Numbered from the stretch's first letter, positions 34,281 to 44,087 are shown. The stretch is 64,000 nt of DNA from Thalassotalea_H castellviae (GCF_031846185.1 NZ_JAVRIF010000010.1:62001-126000), one strand, 5' to 3'. Notes: generated by a model from the sequence alone, not told the origin. Translations and numbers: made by a program.

Positions 34281-36707
34281 TTAATAAACACTGCCAATTG
34301 GTGAACCCGGCGGCATTTTAATCGTTGATTTAGGTGTCATTAATTTACCTTGACCTAAACTATATTCAATTTGATTTTCTAGTAATGAAAACTGTGCAGC
34401 CATCGCTTTATATTTTCTCGATTTTTGATTTTCTTTCAACCAACGCTTTAATTGAGTCAAGCTATAAAACACTTCAGATCTTACTTCGCTCACTAATCCC
34501 TTTTGATGCCATAATGCTAGTAAATGCTCAACCACTTGCTGATTAACACGTTGTTGGGTCAGTACTTTCAAAGCTTTTTCAGGCTTACTTTTTATCGTAG
34601 ATTTTATCAGTTTATCGAATAATTCTGCGATTGAAAAAACATCAGTATTTAACATCGATTGCTGTTGTAATCGTGCTAAACGTCCCGCGTTTAATAGTAA
34701 TGTTAAGGTATGTTTTGCACTGGCTTCAGCAGCAGATACCGGGTCAAAAGTTAAGCCTGTATTACTGATAAAGCTTTCACGATCTCGATAGTAACCATAT
34801 GCTTTGGGTGGAATTAACTTAATTATATGCTCAGGTAAAGTGAGCACGTCGGGTGAAAGAGTAGTCAGTAAGGCATTCAATGCTGCTGTTTGCGTTTTAC
34901 CGTCAACGGTAGCTAATTCAACGTTTTGATTTTCTTCACGCACTTGATAACTATAATCCACCCCAGCAATCAATTTAGCGGTAGCTTCAACCTGAAAACG
35001 ATGAAAATTATAGATTGGCACTAATACCGGCTCTATTTCAGACAACGGTGTCCCTACAGGAATACTATTAACACCAAAATCAGCAAGAGCTTTTTCTCTT
35101 ACCGCCAACATTCTTAATAATTCTTGGCTGGCATTTTTACCGTTGTCCCATAAATGTCCGGTGTTATGAGCACCAGAATGTGGGCGTGCATCAGCATCAG
35201 ACACATATAGCAAACCTTTTTCTTGAGCAGACTTAATCGTACTCGCTAAAAAATTTGATTCATTTTCTTCGGTTAAATCACTGTAGCCATACGCGATAAC
35301 ATGTTTATCCCACACACCAATTTTATCATCGTAAGCCTTTGATAAATCAATTTCACCATTGTTGAGAGTAATAAACGGATGCGGATAATCCATCACAGAT
35401 GCGCGATCATTCGTACTCGCGGCAAAGTTATGAGCGATACCCAACGTATGACCCACCTCATGAGCCGATAATTGACGAATTCTCGCTAATGCCATTTCTT
35501 TCATCGCAGAAGTATCAGTTTCTGCAGTGTCAAAAGGTGAAGTTAAACCAAGAGCAATCAAATAGTCTTGTCTGACTCTTAAAGAGCCTAAAGTTACATG
35601 ACCTTTCATGATTTCACCAGTACGAGGATCAATAACCGATGAACCATATGACCACCCTCGTGTAGCCCTGTGTACCCATTGAATCACGTTGTAACGCACA
35701 TCCATTGGGTCAGCATCAGCAGGTAACATTTTCACTTGAAAAGCATCTTTATAACCTATCGCTTCATATGCTTGATTCCACCAACGAGCTCCGTCTAACA
35801 ATGCACTTTTAACCGGCTCTGGTACGCCAGCATCTAAATAATAAATAATCGGTTCAACGGCTTCGCTGACTTTCGCCGCAGGATTTTTTTTCGTTAATCG
35901 ATGACGAGGGATCACGCGTTTAATTAATGGTTGATCAATAGCACTCGCATAGTCAGCGTAAGAGTGTGACCAAAATCCACTGAACGGATGAAAAGCACGC
36001 GTTTGATAATTATCATCCGGTAATTTAATTAATGAATGATGAAGATTTACGGTAATCGCACTATTTTCAGGGGTTACCGTGCGTAAGTATTTACCAGCAC
36101 CGCTGCCTTTATAAGTAACGGTTGCCTCTAACTCGGTATTTTTGGGAAATGCTTTTATACGTTTTTTATACAAACCACTGCGGCTAGCGTCTATCTTAAA
36201 ATTGCCTTCTTTACGTCTTTTTAAGGTATCCGAAATATTATGAATATCTGAAAGTAAAAAAGGGGTGTAATCAATTAAAACCACCGCTTTGTCTTTAGAA
36301 GTAGTTTCAACCTTAAACCCCCAAATAATTGAGCTGGCAAACGCTTCATTAACTGCTTTTTTTTCTAAAACATTTTGACTGTTTGCTCGATAATAAGTAT
36401 TTTTTTGACGAAGAAACACTTTATTGCCAACTCGTTCAAATTGCACTAAACGTGTATCACCTAATTGACCACGATCAAGGCCAATATCATTTGAGCCAAT
36501 ACCATGAGGCATTGAGCTTTGAAAAAGAAACGCTTGATCAAATTTATCAATGGCTAAGTAAACTTTGCCTGCTTCATCATCTAAATAAAAAGAAAAATAG
36601 CCTTCTTGTAAGGTTTTTCCTTTTATAAAATCACCAAAGCTAGTTGACGCGTGCAGCGAAAAAATACTGCAGGTGAGTAATAAAAGAATATTTTTGAGCA
36701 ATTTCAT
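34281..36707 (-). CDS. Exported zinc-dependent metalloprotease (DUF5117/DUF4953 type)
   Basis: 808 residues with a signal peptide (MKLLKNILLLLTCSIFSLHA). An N-terminal DUF5117-like part (LDRGQLGDTRLVQFERVGNKVFLRQ region) is followed by a metzincin-like catalytic site HEVGHTLGIAH (His416, Glu417, His420, His426) and the Met-turn candidate ASVMDYP. This is the usual layout of the large periplasmic metalloproteases of this family; substrates are unknown. It is transcribed alone. Confidence 0.88.
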   Translation of the reverse strand: MKLLKNILLLLTCSIFSLHASTSFGDFIKGKTLQEGYFSFYLDDEAGKVYLAIDKFDQAFLFQSSMPHGIGSNDIGLDRGQLGDTRLVQFERVGNKVFLRQKNTYYRANSQNVLEKKAVNEAFASSIIWGFKVETTSKDKAVVLIDYTPFLLSDIHNISDTLKRRKEGNFKIDASRSGLYKKRIKAFPKNTELEATVTYKGSGAGKYLRTVTPENSAITVNLHHSLIKLPDDNYQTRAFHPFSGFWSHSYADYASAIDQPLIKRVIPRHRLTKKNPAAKVSEAVEPIIYYLDAGVPEPVKSALLDGARWWNQAYEAIGYKDAFQVKMLPADADPMDVRYNVIQWVHRATRGWSYGSSVIDPRTGEIMKGHVTLGSLRVRQDYLIALGLTSPFDTAETDTSAMKEMALARIRQLSAHEVGHTLGIAHNFAASTNDRASVMDYPHPFITLNNGEIDLSKAYDDKIGVWDKHVIAYGYSDLTEENESNFLASTIKSAQEKGLLYVSDADARPHSGAHNTGHLWDNGKNASQELLRMLAVREKALADFGVNSIPVGTPLSEIEPVLVPIYNFHRFQVEATAKLIAGVDYSYQVREENQNVELATVDGKTQTAALNALLTTLSPDVLTLPEHIIKLIPPKAYGYYRDRESFISNTGLTFDPVSAAEASAKHTLTLLLNAGRLARLQQQSMLNTDVFSIAELFDKLIKSTIKSKPEKALKVLTQQRVNQQVVEHLLALWHQKGLVSEVRSEVFYSLTQLKRWLKENQKSRKYKAMAAQFSLLENQIEYSLGQGKLMTPKSTIKMPPGSPIGSVY

Positions 36708-36983
36708 ATATTTTCCTTTTCAATTGCGCGATACAGAGAAATTTTTCACCGGTAATTAGAGAAAATGGCTACTGATTAACCGGCAATTTATTGTTATAAT
36801 TAAGATGAACGTCAAAATGAAAATAGGTAATTTTCGGTTATATACCATTTAAGAAATTAGTTTTTCGCATCTGACGATTTAACGCACCTGCTTTACATGA
36901 ACAGTAAAGGTTCAATAAAGCCAAATAAATATAATATACAATTTACTCAATAACGAGTAAAAATCTTAAAATTAGGTAAAACA

Positions 36984-37952
36984 ATGCAACGACTTGCCCC
37001 AGCTTTACGTGAAGATAATGTCTCATTAGATTTAATTTCCCTAATAAAAACCATATTAGCGGCGACAAAAGAAATTTCCTTTCGTGTAAGCCAAGCGCAC
37101 TTAGGCGGTTTATTGGGTTCAACCTTAGATGAAAATATTCAAGGCGAAGTACAAAAAAAACTTGACGTTGTCGCCAATGAATTAATTAAAGATATATTGT
37201 TGGAGTCTGGATTTGTTAAAGCAATATCTTCTGAAGAAGAAGATAATTCAGTTGCCGGTGATGAAGATGGTAAGTTTCTCGTTTCATTTGATCCATTAGA
37301 TGGTAGTTCAAACATCGATATTAATTCATTAATTGGGACTATTTTCTCAATTCATGAAGCAATTCCAGGCATGGCTGCTGATGATCCAGAGCAATTTAAA
37401 CAAGCAGGTCATAAACAAGTGTGTGCCGGTTATGTATTATACGGTCCGTCAACCATGTTAGTCATGACAACAGGTAAAGGCACGCATTTTTATGTGTTAG
37501 ACAGAACCCATGGCGGTTTCTTACTAGTTGAACGCAATGTGCAAGTGCCACAAGACACCAAAGAGTTTGCTGTGAATATGTCTAATCAACGTTTTTGGCA
37601 AGCCCCTATGCAAAATTACATTAATGATTTATTAGCCGGAGATACTGGGCCGCGCGGCAAAAACTTTAACATGCGCTGGATAGCAGCAATGGTGGGGGAT
37701 ATTCATCGAGTATTGCAACGAGGTGGGATATTTACCTACCCTGCCGACAGTAAAAATCCAGAGCAACCGTATAAATTACGGTTAATGTATGAAGCGAACC
37801 CAATGAGTTACCTTATTGAACAAGCGGGTGGTTTAGCTATGACTTCGAAACAACGCATTATGGATATTGAACCCGAAAGTATTCATCAACGCGTAGAAGT
37901 TATCATGGGCTCTAAAAATGAAGTTGAAGCCTGTTTAGCTTATTACCAATAA
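36984..37952 (+). CDS. fbp: Fructose-1,6-bisphosphatase, class I
   Basis: The 322-residue gluconeogenic enzyme hydrolyses fructose 1,6-bisphosphate to fructose 6-phosphate. SSEEEDN and FDPLDGSSNIDIN are the metal and substrate sites; YPADSKNPEQPYKLRLMYEANPM and QAGG are further family blocks. It stands alone and ends at a long perfect hairpin. Confidence 0.97.
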   Translation: MQRLAPALREDNVSLDLISLIKTILAATKEISFRVSQAHLGGLLGSTLDENIQGEVQKKLDVVANELIKDILLESGFVKAISSEEEDNSVAGDEDGKFLVSFDPLDGSSNIDINSLIGTIFSIHEAIPGMAADDPEQFKQAGHKQVCAGYVLYGPSTMLVMTTGKGTHFYVLDRTHGGFLLVERNVQVPQDTKEFAVNMSNQRFWQAPMQNYINDLLAGDTGPRGKNFNMRWIAAMVGDIHRVLQRGGIFTYPADSKNPEQPYKLRLMYEANPMSYLIEQAGGLAMTSKQRIMDIEPESIHQRVEVIMGSKNEVEACLAYYQ

Positions 37953-37963
37953 ATTTTTTAAAT

Positions 37964-38006
37964 AAACCTGTCTGCACTTGCTAACTTATGATGCAGACAG
38001 GTTTAG
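37964..38006 (+). terminator. Hairpin after fbp
   Basis: AAACCTGTCTGCA (37964-37976) pairs perfectly with TGCAGACAGGTTT (37992-38004), 13 bp. The T run is short, so termination may be less efficient than the stem suggests. Confidence 0.7.
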
Positions 38007-38105
38007 TTCACTACTCTCTTTCAAAAAATCTAAAAACTGCTCGGCTAATTTTCCTTAAAATGTCAGCAAAACTATCGATATTCTGTTAAAAAAAACGTTA
38101 TTTAA

Positions 38106-38119
38106 TTGACATAAATCAA
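38106..38119. promoter_or_regulatory. FNR/Anr-like box before the cyd operon
   Basis: TTGACATAAATCAA matches nine of the ten defined bases of the FNR site TTGATNNNNATCAA. It lies 71 nt before the GbsR-type regulator, the first gene of the bd-oxidase operon, which suggests control by oxygen. Confidence 0.6.
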
Positions 38120-38190
38120 TAAAGGTTTACAATTTTCAGAAATTACTGAAAATTCAAAAATAACTAAAGGTTATTTTTGGGAGATAGCAC

Positions 38191-38733
38191 ATGACCGTCA
38201 CACCAATGCAACAATCACTTATTTCTCATTTTGGTGAAATGGGTTCTCGCTGGGGACTAAATCGCACTTTAGGTCAAATGTATGCATTAATTGTATTAAC
38301 AGAGCAACCACTAAATGCAGATCAAATTAGCGATGCGTTATTAATTTCTCGCTCTAATGTCAGCATGGGAATTAAAGAATTAAAATCTTGGAATTTAATT
38401 AAGCTGCAACACATTCCAGGCGATCGCAAAGAGTATTTTTCAGCACCAAAAGATATTTGGGAAATAGCACGCACCTTAATTATTGAAAGAAGGAAGCGCG
38501 AATTAGACCCAACGTTATCAACCTTCAGGGATGCGCTGTTACAAGATCCCGCCAACGAAGCAGATAAGTACACTCAACAACGTGTACAAGACATGCATGA
38601 CTTAATGGAAATGGTCACAATTTGGAGCACAGAGCTGCAAAACATGTCTTCAGATAAATTATCCACGCTACTTAAGCTGGGCTCAGGGGTTGGTAAAATT
38701 TTAGATGCCAAAGAAAGATTTTTAAGTAAATAA
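38191..38733 (+). CDS. GbsR/MarR family transcriptional regulator
   Basis: The 180-residue protein has a winged helix (QMYALIVLTEQPLNADQISD, then LLISRSNVSMGIKELKSWNLI, about 29-68) and a wing (IPGDRKEYF). The C-terminal helices are probably for dimerisation. Its stop is 15 nt before the oxidase subunit I gene, so it is the first gene of that operon and a likely regulator of it. The ribosome site GGGAG is clear. The effector is unknown. Confidence 0.85.
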   Translation: MTVTPMQQSLISHFGEMGSRWGLNRTLGQMYALIVLTEQPLNADQISDALLISRSNVSMGIKELKSWNLIKLQHIPGDRKEYFSAPKDIWEIARTLIIERRKRELDPTLSTFRDALLQDPANEADKYTQQRVQDMHDLMEMVTIWSTELQNMSSDKLSTLLKLGSGVGKILDAKERFLSK

Positions 38734-38748
38734 CGGAGTGCTACCGCC

Positions 38749-40158
38749 ATGTTAGATGTTGCTGCGGATCCAAATGAATTAAGCTTTATGCTGTCACGCA
38801 TTCAGTTTGCATTAAATATTAGTTTTCATATTCTTTTCCCGACTATCAACATAGCCTTATGTTGGATGTTGTTATTTTTTAAAGTACGTTATAACCAAAC
38901 TCAAGATGAAACATGGCAACGTATTTATCGTTTTTGGGTCCGTATTTTTGCGCTAACGTTTGCCATTGGTGTGGTTACCGGTATCACAATGTCGTTTCAA
39001 TTTGGCACAAATTGGCCAGGTTACATGGAAACGGTTGGCAATATTGCAGGACCATTACTCGGTTATGAAGTATTAACGGCTTTCTTTTTAGAAGCTTCGT
39101 TTTTATCCATCATGTTATTTGGGAGTGAACGAGTGTCTGCGCGTGTGCATACGTTTGCCACGTTACTTGTTGCTATTGGCACGACGATGTCAGCCTTTTG
39201 GATTCTCGCACTCGACTCTTGGATGCAAACCCCACAGGGTTATGAAATGATTGACGGCGTTGCTTATGTTACCAGTTGGCTAGAAGTTATATTTAATCCC
39301 TCTATGCCTTACCGAGTTACGCATATGCTTTTAGCTTCGGGACTTACTGCTGCCTTTTTTGTTGCTGGAATTTCTGCCTATCGTATTTATAAAGGTGACC
39401 ATAAACCTTCCGCGAAAGTGGCCCTTAAATTTGCAATTTTCGTAGCGGCTATCACCATACCCTTACAGATTTTTGTTGGCGATTTACACGGGCTAAATAC
39501 GTTAAAACATCAACCGGCCAAAATTGCTGCCATGGAAGGAGCTTGGCAAACAGAACAAGGGTTACCTTTAGTATTATTTGCCATTCCGGATGAAAAAGCC
39601 CGTGAGAATCATTTTGAAATTGCTATCCCCAATTTAGCGAGTTTAATTTTAACTCATGATATCTATGGCGAAGTAAAAGGACTAAATGAGTTTAAAGGAG
39701 AGCACCCACCTGTTGCTCCCGTGTTTTTCAGCTTTCGTATTATGATAGCCGTTGGTTTAATGATGCTACTTGCTTCGTGGTTGGGTTGTTACTTTTTTAT
39801 CTATAAAAAACAATTTCCTGCTTGGTTATTAAAAAGCACCATAGCGATGACTTTTTCAGGTTGGGTAGCCACTATTGCGGGATGGTATGTTACCGAAATT
39901 GGTCGACAACCTTATTTAGTCAGCGGTTTACTCCGAACGCGAGATGCAGTTACCACAACACCTCCAGAAAATATTGCCGTTTCATTAACCATCTATGCAT
40001 TAGTGTATGCATTTGTACTTTTTGCTTATATCAGCACTTTGTTTGTTATGGCACATCGAGCAATTAATTTAGAACAAAAAGATTTAACACTTTCAGACAT
40101 GCAAAACGAAAAATTACTGGAAGCGCCTACTAAAGAATCAACCGGGAGTGCCTTATGA
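38749..40158 (+). CDS. cydA: bd-type (cyanide-insensitive type) quinol oxidase subunit I
   Basis: The 469-residue membrane protein has about nine spans. SRIQFALNISFHILFPTINI holds the His ligand of haem b595/d, and GWYVTEIGRQPYLVSGLLRT is the C-terminal signature. The quinol-binding Q-loop is short (NLASLILTHDIYGEVKGL), which marks the CioA subgroup rather than E. coli-type CydA with a long loop. It reduces oxygen to water and typically works under low oxygen or when cytochrome c oxidases are inhibited. It overlaps cydB by four bases (ATGA). Confidence 0.93.
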   Translation: MLDVAADPNELSFMLSRIQFALNISFHILFPTINIALCWMLLFFKVRYNQTQDETWQRIYRFWVRIFALTFAIGVVTGITMSFQFGTNWPGYMETVGNIAGPLLGYEVLTAFFLEASFLSIMLFGSERVSARVHTFATLLVAIGTTMSAFWILALDSWMQTPQGYEMIDGVAYVTSWLEVIFNPSMPYRVTHMLLASGLTAAFFVAGISAYRIYKGDHKPSAKVALKFAIFVAAITIPLQIFVGDLHGLNTLKHQPAKIAAMEGAWQTEQGLPLVLFAIPDEKARENHFEIAIPNLASLILTHDIYGEVKGLNEFKGEHPPVAPVFFSFRIMIAVGLMMLLASWLGCYFFIYKKQFPAWLLKSTIAMTFSGWVATIAGWYVTEIGRQPYLVSGLLRTRDAVTTTPPENIAVSLTIYALVYAFVLFAYISTLFVMAHRAINLEQKDLTLSDMQNEKLLEAPTKESTGSAL

Positions 40159-41171
40159 TAATGCCAGAAAATGATTGGTTACCAGCGGTATTTTTAGGGT
40201 TAATGGCATTATCGTTTTTAGTGTATGCCATTTTAGACGGATACGATTTAGGCGTTGGTGTATTACTACCAAGAGATACCCCGCTACAAAATAACCAAAC
40301 GCATCGCGATACGATGATATATTCTATCGGACCATTTTGGGACGCTAATGAAACTTGGCTGGTAATGGCGATAGGCCTGTTGTTAATTGCTTTTCCAAGT
40401 GCCCACTCAATTATATTACAAGCGTTATATCTACCTACTTCTCTCATGTTAGTTGGTCTGATTTTACGCGGTATTTCTTTTGATTTTCGCACTAAAGCAC
40501 CAAGCAAAAATAAAACAAAATGGGACTTAACCTTCAAAGCAGGATCATTACTTGCCACGTTAAGCCAAGGCTATATGTTGGGTCGTTATGTAACGGGTTT
40601 TGAAGACACGCTATTTGGTTATAGTTTCTCTGTGCTCGCCAGTATTTGTGTTACTGCAGGCTATTGTTTTATCGGCGCAGCATGGCTAGTCATGCGAACA
40701 GAGGGAGAGTTGCAAATTAGAGCAGCAGCTTGGGCGAAAAAATGTAATTTATTAATGGCGATTGGTATTTTTGCGGTTTGTGTCACTAACCTGACGTTTA
40801 ATCAAACGATTATGGATAAATGGTTAACGTTTCCGCAAATATTAATCATGGTGCCAATTACGGTGTTATTTGCTTGTTTATTTGGCACTGTCCATATTTA
40901 TTTAACAAAAGTGCCGATGAAAAATGATGTCGGTTGTTGGTATCCTTTTTTCTGTGCCACGTTAATTTTTATTTTATGTTTTATAGGCTTAGCCTATAGT
41001 TTTTATCCCTATATCGTTTGGCAAAAAATAACCATATGGGAAGCGGCAAGTGCCCGTAATTCTTTAATGTTTATTTTCGTTGGTGCCGTTGTCGTGTTAC
41101 CAACTATCATAGCTTACACCATTTTTTCTTATCGAGTGTTTTGGGGTAAAACCACTAAGTTGAATTATTAA
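40155..41171 (+). CDS. cydB: bd-type quinol oxidase subunit II
   Basis: The 338-residue membrane partner of subunit I has the N-terminal signature LDGYDLGVGVLLP and IGPFWDANETWLV, and eight or so spans. It is coupled to cydA by an ATGA overlap. I see no cydX-like small subunit gene in the 155 nt downstream. Confidence 0.95.
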   Translation: MIMPENDWLPAVFLGLMALSFLVYAILDGYDLGVGVLLPRDTPLQNNQTHRDTMIYSIGPFWDANETWLVMAIGLLLIAFPSAHSIILQALYLPTSLMLVGLILRGISFDFRTKAPSKNKTKWDLTFKAGSLLATLSQGYMLGRYVTGFEDTLFGYSFSVLASICVTAGYCFIGAAWLVMRTEGELQIRAAAWAKKCNLLMAIGIFAVCVTNLTFNQTIMDKWLTFPQILIMVPITVLFACLFGTVHIYLTKVPMKNDVGCWYPFFCATLIFILCFIGLAYSFYPYIVWQKITIWEAASARNSLMFIFVGAVVVLPTIIAYTIFSYRVFWGKTTKLNY

Positions 41172-41326
41172 TTGAATTTACTGGGTTAAATAATCCCGTG
41201 AAGCATCAACTCAGTAATAAGTGGTTTATACATTAAACGAAAAAAGCATAAAAACAGCTGGTAAATTTTTACCTTCTCGATAAGTTTTTGCTAGAATAGC
41301 GGCAAATTAAGAAAGAGAGATTTACC

Positions 41327-42247
41327 ATGCCTAATTATGTTGTCGGACACAAAATCCCTGACTCAGATTCAATTTGTTCAGCTATTGCCCTTTCATACCT
41401 AAAAACAACGTTAGGTGAAGAAACAGTACCTGCACGTTTAGGTGAACTTTCACCTGAAACCTTATTTATTTTAGATAAGTTTGGTTTTGAACAGCCAGAA
41501 TTAAAAATGAGCTATGCCGGTGAAAGCTTATATATTGTTGATCACTCAGAACGTACCCAAGGTCCTGATGACATTGATGACGCGACTATTTTAGGCATAA
41601 TTGATCATCATAAATTAGGTGACATTACTACTTCTACTCCCTTAGAAATATGGGTTCGCCCAGTCGGTTGTACCAATACCATTATTAAAATGATGTATGA
41701 CTTTCATAACGTTGAAATTCCTAAAAATATCGCTGGTGCTATGATGTGTGCGATTTTATCTGACACTGTTGTTTTTAAATCACCAACCTGTACCACGGCC
41801 GATATAAAATGTGTTGAAGCATTAGCAGAAATTGCCGGTATCGACGACCCACAAGCAGTCGGCATGGAAATGTTTAAAGTGAAGTCAGCTGTTGAAGGCA
41901 CGCCGGTTCGTGACTTAGTGCTTCGAGATTTTAAAGATTTCGATATGAACGGCAAGCTCATTGGTATTGGTCAACTTGAAGTGATTGACTTAGCTATTTT
42001 TGACGAGATGAAAGCCGACCTTGAAGCTGATATTGCCGCTTTAAAAGCAGAAGGTAATCGTCACAGTGTGATTTTACTGTTAACTGACATCATGAAAGAA
42101 GGCTCTGAAATGTTAGTCGTCAGTGACAATGCTGATTTAACGGAAAAAGCTTATGGCAAAGCAACCGTTGATGGCAAAGTATGGTTAGATGGCGTGTTAT
42201 CTCGTAAAAAACAAGTTGTACCACCGTTACAAGAATCTTTAGCGTAG
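41327..42247 (+). CDS. ppaC: Manganese-dependent inorganic pyrophosphatase (family II)
   Basis: The 306-residue DHH-family enzyme hydrolyses pyrophosphate with Mn/Co. VVGHKIPDSDS, VDHSE, the DHH motif GIIDHHKLGD and the C-terminal SRKKQVVPPL (substrate-binding Arg-Lys-Lys) are all present. GAGAG precedes the ATG. It is a single-gene transcript ending at a strong hairpin. Confidence 0.96.
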   Translation: MPNYVVGHKIPDSDSICSAIALSYLKTTLGEETVPARLGELSPETLFILDKFGFEQPELKMSYAGESLYIVDHSERTQGPDDIDDATILGIIDHHKLGDITTSTPLEIWVRPVGCTNTIIKMMYDFHNVEIPKNIAGAMMCAILSDTVVFKSPTCTTADIKCVEALAEIAGIDDPQAVGMEMFKVKSAVEGTPVRDLVLRDFKDFDMNGKLIGIGQLEVIDLAIFDEMKADLEADIAALKAEGNRHSVILLLTDIMKEGSEMLVVSDNADLTEKAYGKATVDGKVWLDGVLSRKKQVVPPLQESLA

Positions 42248-42287
42248 AGGCTCAATCGTTTTAACGTAATACAATAGAAATGTAGAT

Positions 42288-42323
42288 AAAGCTCTGTGAC
42301 AAATAACGTTACAGAGCTTTTTA
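42288..42323 (+). terminator. Terminator after ppaC
   Basis: AAAGCTCTGT (42288-42297) pairs with ACAGAGCTTT (42311-42320), with T following. Confidence 0.85.
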
Positions 42324-42327
42324 TGTT

Positions 42328-42411
42328 CAGGATGAACGGTATGTCGTGGTGCCAAGGATGGCAATAAACGACAATGTTCAGGCCTCTCTTAGGCATCCTG
42401 CCTTTCAAGGC
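42328..42411. repeat. Nested palindromic structure of unknown nature
   Basis: CAGGATG (42328) pairs with CATCCTG (ending 42400). Within it TGTCGT pairs with ACGACA and TGCCA with TGGCA around an AGGA loop, and GCCTT/AAGGC follows (42400-42411). The 145 nt from here to the GNAT gene hold no other recognisable feature. It may be a structured repeat or an RNA element. Confidence 0.4.
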
Positions 42412-42556
42412 ATTAGTGCATCCATGCTCATTGAATTACGGTATGTTGAAATTGCAGGAGCATAATTTCGTGTATGTACGACAAGCCGCAGGTGTATTTC
42501 AAAATTGTTAGCGTGTTATATTAAGTCAGTAAGAATTAAAAAATACAGGGACTTAT

Positions 42557-43096
42557 ATGAACATTGAACACTCTCCTCGTTTAACCTATCGATTAATGGA
42601 CGAGCATGATGCTGAACTTTTGTTTCAGCTCGACCAAGACCCACTTGTAATGAAGTACATCAGTAATGGCGAAATATCCTCGCGAGAAAAAATAAATGAC
42701 GTGTTTATTCCTCGTATGCTGGCTTATCGAAATGCAGATAAAGGCTGGGGATTGTGGCAAGTATCGATCAAAGATAGCAATGAATATATTGGCTGGGTAC
42801 TTGTAAGGCCCATGTACTTTTTTTCTGATAACCCTGAGTTTGACAACCTTGAACTCGGTTGGCGATTTTTTCAATCGTCATGGGGCAAGGGCTACGCGAG
42901 TGAAGCCGCTCTACACATCAAAAACACTTTGGCAACAAATAAAAATTATCGCGCTTTTAGTGCCATAGCCGATGAAGGTAATTTAGGCTCAATCGGTGTT
43001 ATGAAAAATATTGGTATGTCTTACTTAAAAACATATCGACATATTGACCCGTTATTTGAATGTGATGTCTCGTATTATCAGATAACTAACCATTAG
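42557..43096 (+). CDS. GNAT family N-acetyltransferase (RimJ/RimL-like)
   Basis: The 179-residue protein has GNAT core blocks: TYRLMDEHDAELLFQLDQDP at the start, YIGWVLVRP (strand 4), ELGWRFFQSSWGKGYASEAA with the acetyl-CoA pyrophosphate loop, and GNLGSIGVMKNIGM. It resembles the RimJ/RimL group that modify protein N-termini or small molecules; the substrate is unknown. AGGGA lies upstream. A 56-nt copy of its last codons lies at 45473-45528. Confidence 0.88.
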   Translation: MNIEHSPRLTYRLMDEHDAELLFQLDQDPLVMKYISNGEISSREKINDVFIPRMLAYRNADKGWGLWQVSIKDSNEYIGWVLVRPMYFFSDNPEFDNLELGWRFFQSSWGKGYASEAALHIKNTLATNKNYRAFSAIADEGNLGSIGVMKNIGMSYLKTYRHIDPLFECDVSYYQITNH

Positions 43097-43118
43097 TTTT
43101 CCTTGTTAAAAACTTATG

Positions 43119-43280
43119 CTAACCTGAACTCGATTTAAGAGATATTTAATCGGTTGAAATATACGAAAAAATCATTTCACTAAGTCTCTAGCTTGATAGT
43201 TATTCTTAATTCAAGGAAAATTTCGCGTCAATAGCTGGCCTATTGCAAGTAAATTTAACGTAGAAGTACGGAAAGTAGCT
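43119..43280. repeat. Degenerate direct repeat, left copy
   Basis: It shares CTCTAGyTTGATA, CATTTCAC, TTGAAATATA, AACTCGAT and CAATArCTrGCCT, in the same order and spacing, with 45240-45400. Copies are clearly related but have drifted. It lies directly after the GNAT gene. Confidence 0.6.
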
Positions 43281-43584
43281 GCCAGAGAAATATTTGTAAA
43301 GCCGAGGTCAGGTTAAGCTAATCAATTCAAAAATAAAATCAGCTAAAGGTGTGACTCTCACTTAATTTTTAAACATAGTTATTTTCTACGCTGAAGAATG
43401 GTGACTTTGGCTTTCATGTCTTTCTTAAAACTAGCCGAGAATAAGGATATTGATCTAATTATTGAAATAGCAGAAATATAGGTTTACACAAGCTTGTTAT
43501 TAATGATTGGTACTGAACCTAATGTTAATAAAAAAGAGTATTGAACATAAGTTGCGATCTCTTTGATTCAAACTTCTAAATATT
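43281..43584. other. Non-coding stretch
   Basis: About 300 nt between the left repeat and the membrane protein gene. No gene, terminator or motif is recognised. Confidence 0.4.
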
Positions 43585-43989
43585 TCATTGTCGAACTTTA
43601 AAATAGATTCGTTTTAAGATTGGAGGTATAAATGTAAAAAAGTAATATGCTAAAAAGGTAAAAGAAGTATATAAAGTGCAAAAAATATAATTCAAGCCGG
43701 TGAATTTATTATCTTCAGCATAGATGTATAAAAATACAATTTGGCCTATCATAGTACCTAGAAGAACTTGTACAAAGTTTAACTTATTGATAAAAGAATA
43801 AAATGCTCCTGCAAAAATTAGCAAACCTACATATAAATTAAAATGCTCCCATAATTGAATATAATTACCCAAAGTTAATTTGTTTCCTAAATAATATATA
43901 TTAGGCAAATACCATATTGAAAAACCAATAAGACTAATCATAAATATTTTGATAAAGTAATGTAGGCAATACGTTAATATTTCATGCAT
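43585..43989 (-). CDS. Small multi-span membrane protein of unknown function
   Basis: About 134 residues from ATG 43989 (GAGAAAG eight bases upstream; a GTG seven codons earlier is possible but less likely). Four hydrophobic segments are visible (FIKIFMISLIGFSIWYL, LYVGLLIFAGAFYSFI, VLLGTMIGQIVFLYIYA, LYTSFTFLAYYFFTFI), ending with a basic tail (LKRIYFKVRQ). It is not a recognised family. It is the downstream partner of the phospholipase-A2-like gene, 98 nt away with a strong hairpin between. An immunity or accessory role is possible but unproven. Confidence 0.65.
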   Translation of the reverse strand: MHEILTYCLHYFIKIFMISLIGFSIWYLPNIYYLGNKLTLGNYIQLWEHFNLYVGLLIFAGAFYSFINKLNFVQVLLGTMIGQIVFLYIYAEDNKFTGLNYIFCTLYTSFTFLAYYFFTFIPPILKRIYFKVRQ

Positions 43990-44030
43990 GTTTCTTTCTC
44001 TTATACCCACAGGGCGTTATTATAAATTTT

Positions 44031-44071
44031 ATATTTTACACTTAGTTTTTATGTCACTAAGCGTAAAATAT
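44031..44071. other. Long intercistronic hairpin
   Basis: ATATTTTACACTTAGT (44031-44046) and ACTAAGCGTAAAATAT (44056-44071) form 16 bp with one mismatch that becomes G-U in reverse-strand RNA. No good T run follows, so RNA processing or partial termination is as likely as full termination. Confidence 0.6.
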
Positions 44072-44087
44072 ATAAACTTAAAGTTTT

